Of a stretch of DNA of 64,000 bases, positions 8,092 to 15,754 are shown one piece after another (the stretch's first letter is position 1; the number at the start of each line of letters is the position of its first letter). The DNA lies in assembly GCA_963674975.1 (NCBI GenBank), contig OY771913.1, positions 62,001-126,000 on the forward strand, in the 5' to 3' direction. Origin of the DNA: UBA4781 sp963674975 (GTDB lineage Bacteria; Chloroflexota; Anaerolineae; Anaerolineales; Anaerolineaceae). Position numbers and translations under genes: made by a program. The notes under the pieces are model-generated. The model saw nothing but the letters and a program-made list of their open reading frames with translations, searched no databases and was not told where the DNA came from.

Positions 8092-8460
8092 CTATTTTTT
8101 ATTCAGTTCAGCCTGTCTCTTTAATATCTGCTTTATTATTGCGGCAGGCACTTTTTGATCGAAGCGGATCTGCACAGTGCCCTTTCCGGTCTTATAGCCT
8201 GCCTTTTCAAACAGTTCGCGCTCTTTGTCTTGCAGCCCGGCTGCACCAAAGCCCAGGCTGATATGCTGCTTGTAGGTGGCAAAACCTGCCAGGATGCCGT
8301 GATATGTATAGATCGGCACGTTCCAGCGTATCCCTTCTTCTACTTCTGGGATCGTGGATTTGATGATCTTCCGCAATTCTAAGAGAATAGAGCGCGCTTC
8401 GCTAACTGAATTGGCAAGGTATGCATCGACATCTTGGGGCTTTGATTTTTTTGCATCCAT
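8092..8460 (-). CDS. DUF1801 domain protein
   Basis: A 122-residue protein of the DUF1801 family, with ILLELRKIIKSTIPEVEEGI, WNVPIYTYHG and a C-terminal basic helix (KQILKRQAELNKK). Family members resemble bacterial iron chaperones of the frataxin-like YdhG type, but activity is unproven. The ATG at 8460 is used; the open frame continues upstream through the tRNA-Pro fragment at 8475, which cannot be coding. The gene therefore begins only 14 bases from that fragment, so its promoter may have been replaced by the inserted DNA. Confidence 0.8.
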   Translation of the reverse strand: MDAKKSKPQDVDAYLANSVSEARSILLELRKIIKSTIPEVEEGIRWNVPIYTYHGILAGFATYKQHISLGFGAAGLQDKERELFEKAGYKTGKGTVQIRFDQKVPAAIIKQILKRQAELNKK

Positions 8461-8474
8461 ATTTTTATTATATC

Positions 8475-8502
8475 TGGTCGGGGCGAGAGGATTCGAACCT
8501 CC
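8475..8502 (-). repeat. Partial tRNA-Pro 3' end (outermost attachment-site copy)
   Basis: Twenty-eight bases identical to the 3' end (T arm, acceptor strand and CCA) of the intact tRNA-Pro at 18483-18558. Identity stops in the T stem, with similarity fading further right. It marks the left boundary of the tRNA-Pro island. The roughly 140 bases after it share blocks with the flanks of the copies at 11480 and 15492. Confidence 0.85.
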
Positions 8503-8852
8503 AACTTCATGCACATCATTCAGCGGCGGAAGTATCTTCAGCGTATCCACAGAGTCCATTGTGTTCATAAATAGGTCAAGTAAGTGTCCATCCTATCCAT
8601 TGTTCCCACAGGGGTTGCACATAAAATTGGGAAAGGCGCCTCAAATCAGACAGATTGAAATGCTTTGAAAAATTATGCTATAGTAGTAGAAACGTTAAAA
8701 GAACACACACCAGATAGAAAATAGCATTTTCTCTAATGAAATAAAATAGTTTTAATAAATATATATTATAAATTTTCTACTCGGTTATGATTGATATGTA
8801 TTATTGTATTCATAGTTCTTTTTGTATAAACATATAAAAGGAGATGACCCTT
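8503..8852. other. Conserved att-flank and AT-rich leader, no gene
   Basis: Bases 8541-8640 contain blocks shared with the sequence right of the copy at 15492 (TCCACAG, GTCCATT, TTCCCAC, TTGCACA, GGAAAGGCG) and with that right of 11480 (TTGTGTTCAT, AATAGGT). They could be integrase arm sites. A possible promoter follows: TTGAAA at 8655-8660, 18 bases, TATAGT at 8679-8684. Then comes a 150-base AT-rich leader before the FIST gene. Confidence 0.5.
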
Positions 8853-10001
8853 ATGAATATTCAAAACATTCGCATGGCGCAATCGCGAGCATCAGAAGCT
8901 CGTCAGGCAGTAGCGGAATTTCATAAGGGGGTGGTACAGCAGGACATGGAGCTGGTGGTCTTCTTTTGTTCCAGTGAATATGACCTAGATGTTTTGGCTG
9001 AGGAAATGAACCGCCTGTTTACCGGGATTCAAGTTGTTGGTTGTACTACGGCTGGGGAAATCGGGCCAGCCGGTTATCAAGATCATAGTCTCTCGGGTGC
9101 AAGCCTTCCTGCGGGTAGTTTTGTGGCTGTTAGTGGACTAATGGAACATTTAAGCCAATTTGAAATTACTAGAGGGAATGATTTTATCCAAGTCCTATTA
9201 CAGAAGCTTGAAAGTAGAGCTCCACAAGCAAGCCCGGATAATAGTTTTGCCTTTATGCTGATAGACGGTTTATCTATTCGTGAAGAACCGGTAACGTATG
9301 CACTGCAGCATGAGTTGGATAAGATTCCATTGGTCGGTGGTTCAGCGGGGGATGACCTGAAATTCGAAAAGACCCTAATTTTTTGCGATGGGCAATTCCA
9401 ATCAGACAGCGTCGCACTGATCCTCATCAATACCTCCTTGCCTTTCAGAATATTTAAAACACAGCATTTTATCTCCACCGATGAAAGGATGGTGGTAACA
9501 GAAGCTGATCCCGTAAAACGTATTATCAAGGAAATCAACGGAATACCAGCCGCAGAAGAGTATGCACGGCTGGTGGGTGTTGATGTGCATGAGCTCAATC
9601 CCCAGCGTTTCGCCACATCACCGGTTGTGGTGATGATAGATGGCACGGACTATGTGCGTTCTATCCAGAAGGTAAATGCCGACAGTAGCCTGACTTTCTT
9701 TTGCGCGATCGAGGAGGGGGTGGTGTTTAGAGTGGCTCATGGTGTGAACCTGGTGAATAACCTGGAGGAGGCTTTCGACAAAATCCGAGCGGAAATCGGA
9801 CCGCCCCAACTTATATTCGGCTGCGATTGCATTCTACGTAAGCTGGAAGTTTCTCAAAATGATTTGAAAGAGCAGGTCGGGAAAATGTTTCAGCAAAACA
9901 ACATCGTTGGATTTAATAGCTATGGCGAACAGTTCCGCGGTTCACATGTAAATCAGACATTTACTGGGGTGGCGATAGGCTCTACCCCAGAATCAAAATG
10001 A
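8853..10001 (+). CDS. FIST domain signal-sensing protein
   Basis: A 382-residue protein with FIST_N followed by FIST_C. Recognisable stretches are GCTTAGEIGPAGYQDHSLSG near residue 65, PLVGGSAGDDLKF near 155 and the C-terminal NIVGFNSYGEQF with HVNQTFTGVAIG. FIST domains bind small ligands such as amino acids and feed signals to kinases or cyclases. The next gene, eleven bases downstream, is a PAS-GGDEF cyclase, so the pair probably couples ligand sensing to c-di-GMP synthesis. The ATG at 8853 has AAGGAG nine bases upstream. It is the first cargo of the tRNA-Pro island. Confidence 0.88.
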   Translation: MNIQNIRMAQSRASEARQAVAEFHKGVVQQDMELVVFFCSSEYDLDVLAEEMNRLFTGIQVVGCTTAGEIGPAGYQDHSLSGASLPAGSFVAVSGLMEHLSQFEITRGNDFIQVLLQKLESRAPQASPDNSFAFMLIDGLSIREEPVTYALQHELDKIPLVGGSAGDDLKFEKTLIFCDGQFQSDSVALILINTSLPFRIFKTQHFISTDERMVVTEADPVKRIIKEINGIPAAEEYARLVGVDVHELNPQRFATSPVVVMIDGTDYVRSIQKVNADSSLTFFCAIEEGVVFRVAHGVNLVNNLEEAFDKIRAEIGPPQLIFGCDCILRKLEVSQNDLKEQVGKMFQQNNIVGFNSYGEQFRGSHVNQTFTGVAIGSTPESK

Positions 10002-10011
10002 AGGTTGTGTG

Positions 10012-11172
10012 ATGCCTGACCAAGAAGAGCCAGTTTCCGGCACGAACGAGCAGACCTTACAAGCTGAAATTACACGTTTGAAAAAGATCATTCTTGCATT
10101 AATGAACAGCGCCGAACGCAAAGCAAGCCTTCAGGGGTCGGACTTCAATCTGTTTCATACAGCAATTACTCTGGAAGATCAGGTGCGTCAACGAACCATT
10201 GAATTGGAGGAGGCGCGCCTGGAAACCGAGAAAATCACCCGAGCTTTGCGTGAAAGAGAAAAAAATCACCGACTGCTCCTCGAAAACTCACCCGTAAGCA
10301 TTCACGAGATCGATATGGATGGCAAGATAATTTCCATGAGCCGGGCTGGAGTTCTCATGCATGGGCTAAAAGAGGAAAGCGAAATACAAGGTTCTTTATA
10401 TCTGGACGGAGTCAGCGATACGGACCGGGAACGCATCGGGAAATTACTTAAAAAGGCTTTTACCGGGGAAACCAGTCATTTCGAGTACAAAGCCAAAGGG
10501 CAGCATGAACCGATTTTTAAATCCAGCTTTGTTCCCATCAAGAACAAGAATGGAAGTGTCGAAAAACTAATGGGAATAACGGAGGACATCACAGAGCGCA
10601 AGAAAGCAGAGGAGGATATTCGCGCTCTGGCATTCTATGATACCTTAACGCAGCTTCCCAATCGCCGTTTGCTAAAAGACCGCATGGAACAGGTGATGGC
10701 TACCGGTAAACGTAGAGGCTTTTATAGTGCGCTGATGTTCCTGGATTTGGATAACTTCAAGTCACTCAATGATACGCATGGACATGATATGGGTGATCTG
10801 TTATTGGTCGAAGCGGCGCATCGTATATCCAGTTGTGTGCGTGAAATGGATACTATCGCGCGTTTCGGCGGTGATGAGTTTGTGGTGATGCTCAGCGAGT
10901 TGGACACTGATAAGGAAAAATCCGTTGCACGTGCTGGTATTATTGCCGAAAGAATCCGCATTACTCTAGCAGAGCCTTATTTACTGACCCGCAAGCAGGA
11001 AGGTGGTACTGACATTGTGATAAAACATTATTCTACAGCTAGCATCGGCTTGATGATGTTCTTTGATCACGAAACCAGCCAAGAAGATATCCTCAAAGGT
11101 GCAGATATTGCGATGTATCAAGCGAAAGAGGGTGGGCGCAATACAATACGATTCTTTGATGGGTTATCTTAA
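10012..11172 (+). CDS. PAS-GGDEF diguanylate cyclase
   Basis: A 386-residue cytoplasmic protein. It has a coiled coil (about residues 15-85), a PAS domain (about 85-195, from LLLENSPVSIHEIDMDGKI to GITEDITERKKAEED) and a GGDEF domain (about 205-385). The active-site loop is RFGGDEFVVM, intact for two-GTP condensation to c-di-GMP, and the domain begins with the usual YDTLTQLPNRRLL. No transmembrane segment is visible, so sensing is probably cytoplasmic and delivered by the FIST protein encoded just upstream. The ATG at 10012 follows GAAGG; a GTG one codon earlier is also possible. Confidence 0.92.
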   Translation: MPDQEEPVSGTNEQTLQAEITRLKKIILALMNSAERKASLQGSDFNLFHTAITLEDQVRQRTIELEEARLETEKITRALREREKNHRLLLENSPVSIHEIDMDGKIISMSRAGVLMHGLKEESEIQGSLYLDGVSDTDRERIGKLLKKAFTGETSHFEYKAKGQHEPIFKSSFVPIKNKNGSVEKLMGITEDITERKKAEEDIRALAFYDTLTQLPNRRLLKDRMEQVMATGKRRGFYSALMFLDLDNFKSLNDTHGHDMGDLLLVEAAHRISSCVREMDTIARFGGDEFVVMLSELDTDKEKSVARAGIIAERIRITLAEPYLLTRKQEGGTDIVIKHYSTASIGLMMFFDHETSQEDILKGADIAMYQAKEGGRNTIRFFDGLS

Positions 11173-11479
11173 AGCTAATCAACCTTGTGGTATTTGCTCA
11201 TGAGTTAACTGGCGCCTGGATTAAAAACAAGATGATAGAGAATCTAAGGTAAATTGCTTGAAAACGGATATTGGTAACCGAACAATTTTATAAAAAGGGA
11301 AATTAAAGAACATTTTGACGTCTATAAGTGGGTGTTCAGTTAGGGTGAGAGGATTTTCTGGCGTTGTCTGCTCCTGCGGACAACGTAGGTACTCAGAGTG
11401 AGAGATTATCAAGTTACCATCGCGATGGATAACTCATTTCAGTAGTACTGAGTGGCAAATTTGCGGTTGCGGAAAAAAT

Positions 11480-11516
11480 TGGTTAGGGAGAGAGGATTTA
11501 GAGCTCTAGCTTCATA
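11480..11516 (-). repeat. Decayed tRNA-Pro 3' copy with conserved flank
   Basis: By eye, 27 of 37 bases match the copy at 8475 (GAGAGGATT exact, CTTCAT exact). The following hundred bases keep TTGTGTTCAT and AATAGGTTAAG, nearly identical to the flank of the 8475 copy. It divides the FIST/GGDEF cargo from the next block. Confidence 0.55.
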
Positions 11517-11740
11517 AGTTCTAGTTAATCATAACGATGTCTATAAAGTATTAATGTATTCGTTGTGTTCATGATATCTAGAAATAGGTTAAGAAGACTA
11601 TTCACTATTTCTATAAAGATTGCACACGGAGGCAATACAATCATTACTTGATTTGACATTATCCGGTTTTCATTCAATAATAAGATCATCGCTTTAACAG
11701 CAATGAGAAGAATCTACGAAATGGTTTTATTCATTTAGGC

Positions 11741-11769
11741 TTGACAGGCTAATATGCTATGTATATAAA
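11741..11769 (+). promoter_or_regulatory. Promoter of the transglutaminase-like lipoprotein gene
   Basis: Consensus TTGACA at 11741-11746, a 17-base spacer and TATAAA at 11764-11769. Transcription would begin near 11776, about 55 bases before the ATG at 11831. Confidence 0.7.
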
Positions 11770-11830
11770 TTAAAAATCTAAAATATTAAAGGTATTTATC
11801 CCCAGAATCAAATTCAAATGGAGACTTTAA

Positions 11831-13009
11831 ATGAAAAAAAGAAGAATACTGGTGTTATTGGTTTGTTGTATGTTAATATTATCCGCTTGTGGTCAAAAAG
11901 ACATATCCTCCCCACCTGTTTCACCAGCATCAGATACGGATTCTGAACCCGCAGCTGATGTGCAGCAATTTGAAGTATTCAATCCTTATGAAGCTTTAAG
12001 TGAAGAAGAAATACTCCAACTGGGGGCTGATGGATTTTCCGGCAGCGATGAGGAAATCGCTCAATCAATCCTGGCATGGCAGCGCGATCATATGCAGTAT
12101 ATTGGAGATCCCAGACAACAGCCAGATATATCGTATCCGATGCGCTGGAACTATTTTCTTCCCGGTATTTTCCCGGTGAGTGAGATGATCCAGGAGAGAA
12201 TTCTTGATAATGGAATGATATACGGTTTATGCTGGGATTACGCGGCTATTTTCAGCGCTATTGCAAATTATTATGGATTGGAAACCCGGGTAACCGCTTT
12301 TAAGGTCCTTATCTCTGATATGAATCCTTCAATCGACAAATCAACTGCTAATGGTATGGGACCTGATGAATTTGAGGCATTAAAACCCCGGTTAGAACAG
12401 AACGGAATAACATTAAGCTATGATCAGATCTCCCGGGCTACCAGAGAAACCTGGTCACACTATCGCGCAGAGGTAAACATCGATGGAGAATGGATAGCAT
12501 TTGATGGCGTTCCCGCGGTCAGCGGCGATTACTCTGATGATGCAAATTATGACGTTGCACCCTGGGATGAAGGATACGATCCGGATTTGTTATATACAGA
12601 AGTTACCTATGGAGGTAATGGGATGCCTCCACAACAGGCAAATGGACCAATAGATCTTAATGCTTTAGCAGGTATGTTAGCTTCTGCACCATTACCCGGG
12701 TATGAAGGAATTACAGATGATGCAGGGAATCCAAACCGCGCTGAAACCATGGAAGATCTGTTAGCCGGTAAAGGACTTGTCCCATATTTTAAGGACATAG
12801 AAAAGATCAATGCTTTCTTGAAAATGAACATTGAAGATGATGAAGTTCGTATTGCTTACGAAAATGGGACCGGTAAAAAATTCTACTGCATTGCAGATGA
12901 GATGATCTACACAACAGATGAAATAGAGGCTGAAGACTATATATACCTCTATAACGCTCTAACCGGTGAAGAAATGACCGAAGAGGAATTTTTAACGTAC
13001 GTCAAATAA
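11831..13009 (+). CDS. Lipoprotein with transglutaminase-like domain
   Basis: A 392-residue lipoprotein with a signal peptide ending in LILSAC. The centre has a transglutaminase/cysteine-protease-like core: GLCWDYAAIFSAIANYYGL supplies the nucleophile Cys, WSHYRAEVNIDG the His and WIAFDGV the Asp. Such domains in bacteria act as peptidases or amide-forming enzymes outside the cytoplasm. The C-terminal 120 residues are acidic and unassigned. A consensus promoter precedes it and a terminator follows, so it is a single-gene transcript. It is cargo of the tRNA-Pro island. Confidence 0.8.
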   Translation: MKKRRILVLLVCCMLILSACGQKDISSPPVSPASDTDSEPAADVQQFEVFNPYEALSEEEILQLGADGFSGSDEEIAQSILAWQRDHMQYIGDPRQQPDISYPMRWNYFLPGIFPVSEMIQERILDNGMIYGLCWDYAAIFSAIANYYGLETRVTAFKVLISDMNPSIDKSTANGMGPDEFEALKPRLEQNGITLSYDQISRATRETWSHYRAEVNIDGEWIAFDGVPAVSGDYSDDANYDVAPWDEGYDPDLLYTEVTYGGNGMPPQQANGPIDLNALAGMLASAPLPGYEGITDDAGNPNRAETMEDLLAGKGLVPYFKDIEKINAFLKMNIEDDEVRIAYENGTGKKFYCIADEMIYTTDEIEAEDYIYLYNALTGEEMTEEEFLTYVK

Positions 13010-13052
13010 GTTCCTGCTTCTCTTCTTGTAGATGAATGATTTATAAAATAGA

Positions 13053-13090
13053 AAATACCTCTCGTACAATAGTTACCGGAGGTATTTTTC
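13053..13090 (+). terminator. Terminator after the transglutaminase-like lipoprotein
   Basis: The stem AAATACCTC (13053-13061) pairs with GAGGTATTT (13079-13087), followed by a T-rich run. It begins 43 bases past the stop codon. Confidence 0.7.
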
Positions 13091-13211
13091 TTTCTTTTCT
13101 CGTTTATTAAAATCAATTCAAGCGAGCAGGGGTATTCATGAATCGATTGGCTGCTGGGGAATATCATCTTGTATATGTTAGATTTAACTAACGTTGGAGG
13201 ATTTTTACCGC

Positions 13212-13634
13212 ATGATCAGAAAACTGAATAAAACTGATATTGATATGGTTGCACAAATCTGGCTTGAAGTTAATATCCAAACGCATCATTTCATCCCTGA
13301 AAAATATTGGGAAGAGCAGTTTAATACTGTAAAACAGCTGCTGCCCCGATCAGAAGCATATGTTTATGAAGACAACGGCGAAGTACTTGGATTTGTGGGG
13401 CTTACCGGCAACTTTATTGAAGGTATTTTTGTTGCAATGAATTCACAATCTGGTGGAATTGGAAAACAATTGCTAGATTTTGTTAAGGGAATTAAAACAG
13501 GATTGTATTTACATGTATATCAAAAGAATAAGCGTGCAATTCGGTTTTATCAAAGGGAAAAATTTATCATTCAGTCTGAAAGCATGGATGAGAATACCGG
13601 TGAGCGGGAATTCTTGATGAGTTGGGAACGATGA
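13212..13634 (+). CDS. GNAT family N-acetyltransferase
   Basis: A 140-residue GNAT protein. The N-terminal strand is MIRKLNKTDIDMVAQIW, the acetyl-CoA loop reads MNSQSGGIGKQLL (a Q/R-x-x-G-x-G/A-like variant), and the C-terminal YLHVYQKNKRAIRFYQREKF is typical of the fold's last strands. The acceptor substrate is unknown. The ATG at 13212 has GGAGG ten bases upstream; a TTG at 13194 is in frame but overlaps that site. It lies within the tRNA-Pro island. Confidence 0.85.
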   Translation: MIRKLNKTDIDMVAQIWLEVNIQTHHFIPEKYWEEQFNTVKQLLPRSEAYVYEDNGEVLGFVGLTGNFIEGIFVAMNSQSGGIGKQLLDFVKGIKTGLYLHVYQKNKRAIRFYQREKFIIQSESMDENTGEREFLMSWER

Positions 13635-13671
13635 TTTAGCTGCCGATAGAACAAATCAATATGAAGTGACC

Positions 13672-13785
13672 TTATTCTATTGTTGCAAATTTGACATCTT
13701 CCCACTGCAACAGCAGCCTGAACTTGCAGCTGTGTACCAGCATGCCGCACTCGCTGCCATCCTCTCGGATGCGCCAACTTGTCAC
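13672..13785 (-). pseudogene. C-terminal gene remnant
   Basis: About 38 codons ending at a TAA read coherently on the minus strand, with stretches such as WRIREDGSECGMLVHSC and FRLLLQWEDVKFATIE. There is no start codon, and the upstream part overlaps the end of the methyltransferase gene in another frame. It looks like the tail of a protein whose 5' part was lost. The parent family is not recognised. Confidence 0.35.
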
Positions 13786-14528
13786 TGCTGCATCAGAGCG
13801 AACACACCCCAACCCATGTATTCACGCGTGTAAGCGGCGTAGCGCTTTGGTTCAGTGGTCAGTTCGGCTCGAATATCTTTTGCGAGTTCGTCGTCGGGAT
13901 TGGCATCAAGCCAACGGCGCATGGTGAGCCATTTAGCCGCCTCGTATCTATCCCAGCTATCCTGATCAGCCAGAATCATTTCAACGACATCGCAGCCAAG
14001 GTTGCTGAAAGATGCGAGCAGGTCTGGAAGTATGAGAAAGTCGGAAATTGAGCTGGCAAGACATCCCCTGGCAATATCTTCCGTTGGTGGTAGCTGCCGC
14101 CAGTAGGGCTCGCCTATGAGGATGATCCCTCCAGGGCGCAGGCTTTGTGCCAAAAGTGCAATAGTGCCGGCGACTCCCTCGGCGATCCAGGTGGCGCCGA
14201 CACAGGCTGCCACGCTGACCTTCTCGTTAGAGATAAAGCCCGCAGCATCGTCATGGATGAACTTGACCTGATTGGCGACGCCGAGTTCTTCCGCTCGGAG
14301 TTTCGCTTGTTCGGTGAATAACAGACTCATGTCGATGCCAATGCCGGTAATGCCGTGATCGCGTGCCCAGGTGCACAGCATTTCTCCCGAACCACTGGCG
14401 AGGTCGAGTACTCGCGATCCAGATTCCAGACGCAGCGCCGCTCCAAGGTTGGCAAACTTTTCAGATGTGAACGGATTGTGAATGCGGTGAGCACTCTCTG
14501 TGATATTGAATATACGAGGTATGTCCAT
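13782..14528 (-). CDS. SAM-dependent methyltransferase (class I)
   Basis: A 248-residue class I methyltransferase. Motif I is VLDLASGSGEML, the acidic end of strand 2 is GIGIDMS, and motif IV lies around VSVAACVGATWIAEG; the C terminus ends YTREYMGWGVFALM. The substrate is unknown. GC content is visibly higher than in the neighbouring nitroreductase and GNAT genes, which suggests a separate origin. AAGGAG lies ten bases before the ATG. The gene is convergent with the GNAT gene and divergent from the nitroreductase gene inside the tRNA-Pro island. Confidence 0.88.
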   Translation of the reverse strand: MDIPRIFNITESAHRIHNPFTSEKFANLGAALRLESGSRVLDLASGSGEMLCTWARDHGITGIGIDMSLLFTEQAKLRAEELGVANQVKFIHDDAAGFISNEKVSVAACVGATWIAEGVAGTIALLAQSLRPGGIILIGEPYWRQLPPTEDIARGCLASSISDFLILPDLLASFSNLGCDVVEMILADQDSWDRYEAAKWLTMRRWLDANPDDELAKDIRAELTTEPKRYAAYTREYMGWGVFALMQQ

Positions 14529-14708
14529 GGTGGATATTCTCCTTATAATAATATTGAAAAAGGAAAGCCCAATAATTTGAGAAAACTTATTAACCGAGCA
14601 AATATTAAGTTAAGTATAAATCAGAAAATATTTTCCCTTAATGTAATGCGGGTGAGAGAATCGCTGGTGTTACAATGTTTCTCAAAACATTCTTAGGAGG
14701 AAAACTCT

Positions 14709-15458
14709 TTGAATCCCATCTTGGAGAACTTGCACAGCCGCAAATCGGTGCGTGCCTATGTGGATAAACCCATTCCTGAAGACATCAAGAAAGAGATACT
14801 CTTGGCTGCAATGGCTGCTCCCACGGCAGGAAATCAGCAGCTGTATACCATCCTGGATATTACTGACCAGAAGATCAAAGACCATCTGGCGATCAGCTGT
14901 GATAACCAGCCATTCATTGCTAAAGCGCCTTTGGTATTGATCTTTTGCGCGGACCTTCAGAAGTGGTGTGATGCCTTTGTAGACAGCGGCTGCAAACCTC
15001 GTCAACCCGGAGCCGGGGATCTTCTGCTGGCGGTGGATGATGCCGTTATTGCAGCACAGAATGCAGTAATAGCTGCCTGGAGCTTTGGGATCGGCTCCTG
15101 CTACATTGGAGATATTATGGAATTATGCGAAGAGCACCGGGAATTGTTAAATCTGCCAAAATTTGTGTTTCCTGCTGCCATGCTGGTATTTGGCTATCCT
15201 ACCGAACAACAGAAAAATAGAAGCAAACCTAACCGTTTTGAATTGCAATACATTGTCCATGAAAATGGTTATCGGCGTATGAATGACGTTGAACTTAGAA
15301 AGATGTTTGGGAAGAAAATCGGGGATCAAACCTATGAAGGTTGGTTGCAGGCATTCTGCGCCCGCAAATACAACTCAGATTTCGCAAGGGAGATGAACCG
15401 TTCGATGGATATGTACATGCAGGAATTTCAACCTAAGAATTCTTCCATAATAAAATAA
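14709..15458 (+). CDS. Nitroreductase family FMN-dependent oxidoreductase
   Basis: A 249-residue nitroreductase-fold protein. The N-terminal SRKSVRAYVDKPI is the FMN-phosphate binding signature, LAAMAAPTAGNQQLY follows, and SFGIGSCYIGDI matches the second flavin loop. The family reduces nitro compounds, quinones or flavins with NAD(P)H. The start is TTG at 14709, supported by AGGAGG eight bases upstream and no closer ATG. It ends in a strong bidirectional terminator that abuts the tRNA-Pro copy at 15492. Confidence 0.9.
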   Translation: MNPILENLHSRKSVRAYVDKPIPEDIKKEILLAAMAAPTAGNQQLYTILDITDQKIKDHLAISCDNQPFIAKAPLVLIFCADLQKWCDAFVDSGCKPRQPGAGDLLLAVDDAVIAAQNAVIAAWSFGIGSCYIGDIMELCEEHRELLNLPKFVFPAAMLVFGYPTEQQKNRSKPNRFELQYIVHENGYRRMNDVELRKMFGKKIGDQTYEGWLQAFCARKYNSDFAREMNRSMDMYMQEFQPKNSSIIK

Positions 15459-15460
15459 AA

Positions 15461-15489
15461 AAAAGACCTCGCAATTGCGAGGTCTTTTT
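15461..15489. terminator. Strong bidirectional terminator after the nitroreductase gene
   Basis: A self-complementary hairpin (GACCTCGC/GCGAGGTC around AATT) with A residues on the left and T residues on the right, three bases past the stop codon. It works in both directions on paper. Confidence 0.85.
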
Positions 15490-15491
15490 AA

Positions 15492-15541
<50 letters not shown>

Positions 15542-15754
15542 TCGAAAGTGTCCACAGCGTCCATTATTTACATTATTCCCACCCTATTTGCACACAAATT
15601 GTTTACGAAAATAGGAAAGGCGACTCGAATGTTTTTCATCAATAATTGTTTATTAGCTGTCTACCAGTCATTCAATATAATCTACTCAATTTCTTATATA
15701 CCAACCATAATTTGATCTATAATAATTTAAATATAATCTAAGGTGGGAAGCCTA
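15542..15754. other. Att-flank and upstream region of the PHP-ATPase gene
   Basis: Bases 15546-15630 share blocks with the flank of the 8475 copy (TCCACAG, GTCCATT, ATTCCCAC, TTGCACA, GGAAAGGCG) in the same order. The last hundred bases are AT-rich and lead to the ribosome site AAGGTGGGAAG. No gene is seen. Confidence 0.5.

Larger units (their letters stand above)
11173..11830. other. Gene-free stretch with a decayed attachment-site copy and a promoter
   Basis: No supported gene. It contains a decayed tRNA-Pro copy at 11480-11516 with its flank to about 11632. Another GAGAGGATT-containing stretch at 11339-11360 is too short to assign. A good promoter stands at 11741-11769. The rest is AT-rich. 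Confidence 0.55.

Noticed and set aside
11337..11362. Possible extra tRNA-Pro fragment (GAGAGGATT)
   Set aside because: Only nine consecutive bases match and the usual flank is not recognisable; too short to claim.
14645..14670. Possible tRNA-Pro fragment before the nitroreductase gene (GTGAGAGAATCG)
   Set aside because: Similarity is limited to about ten bases with no flank; could be chance.
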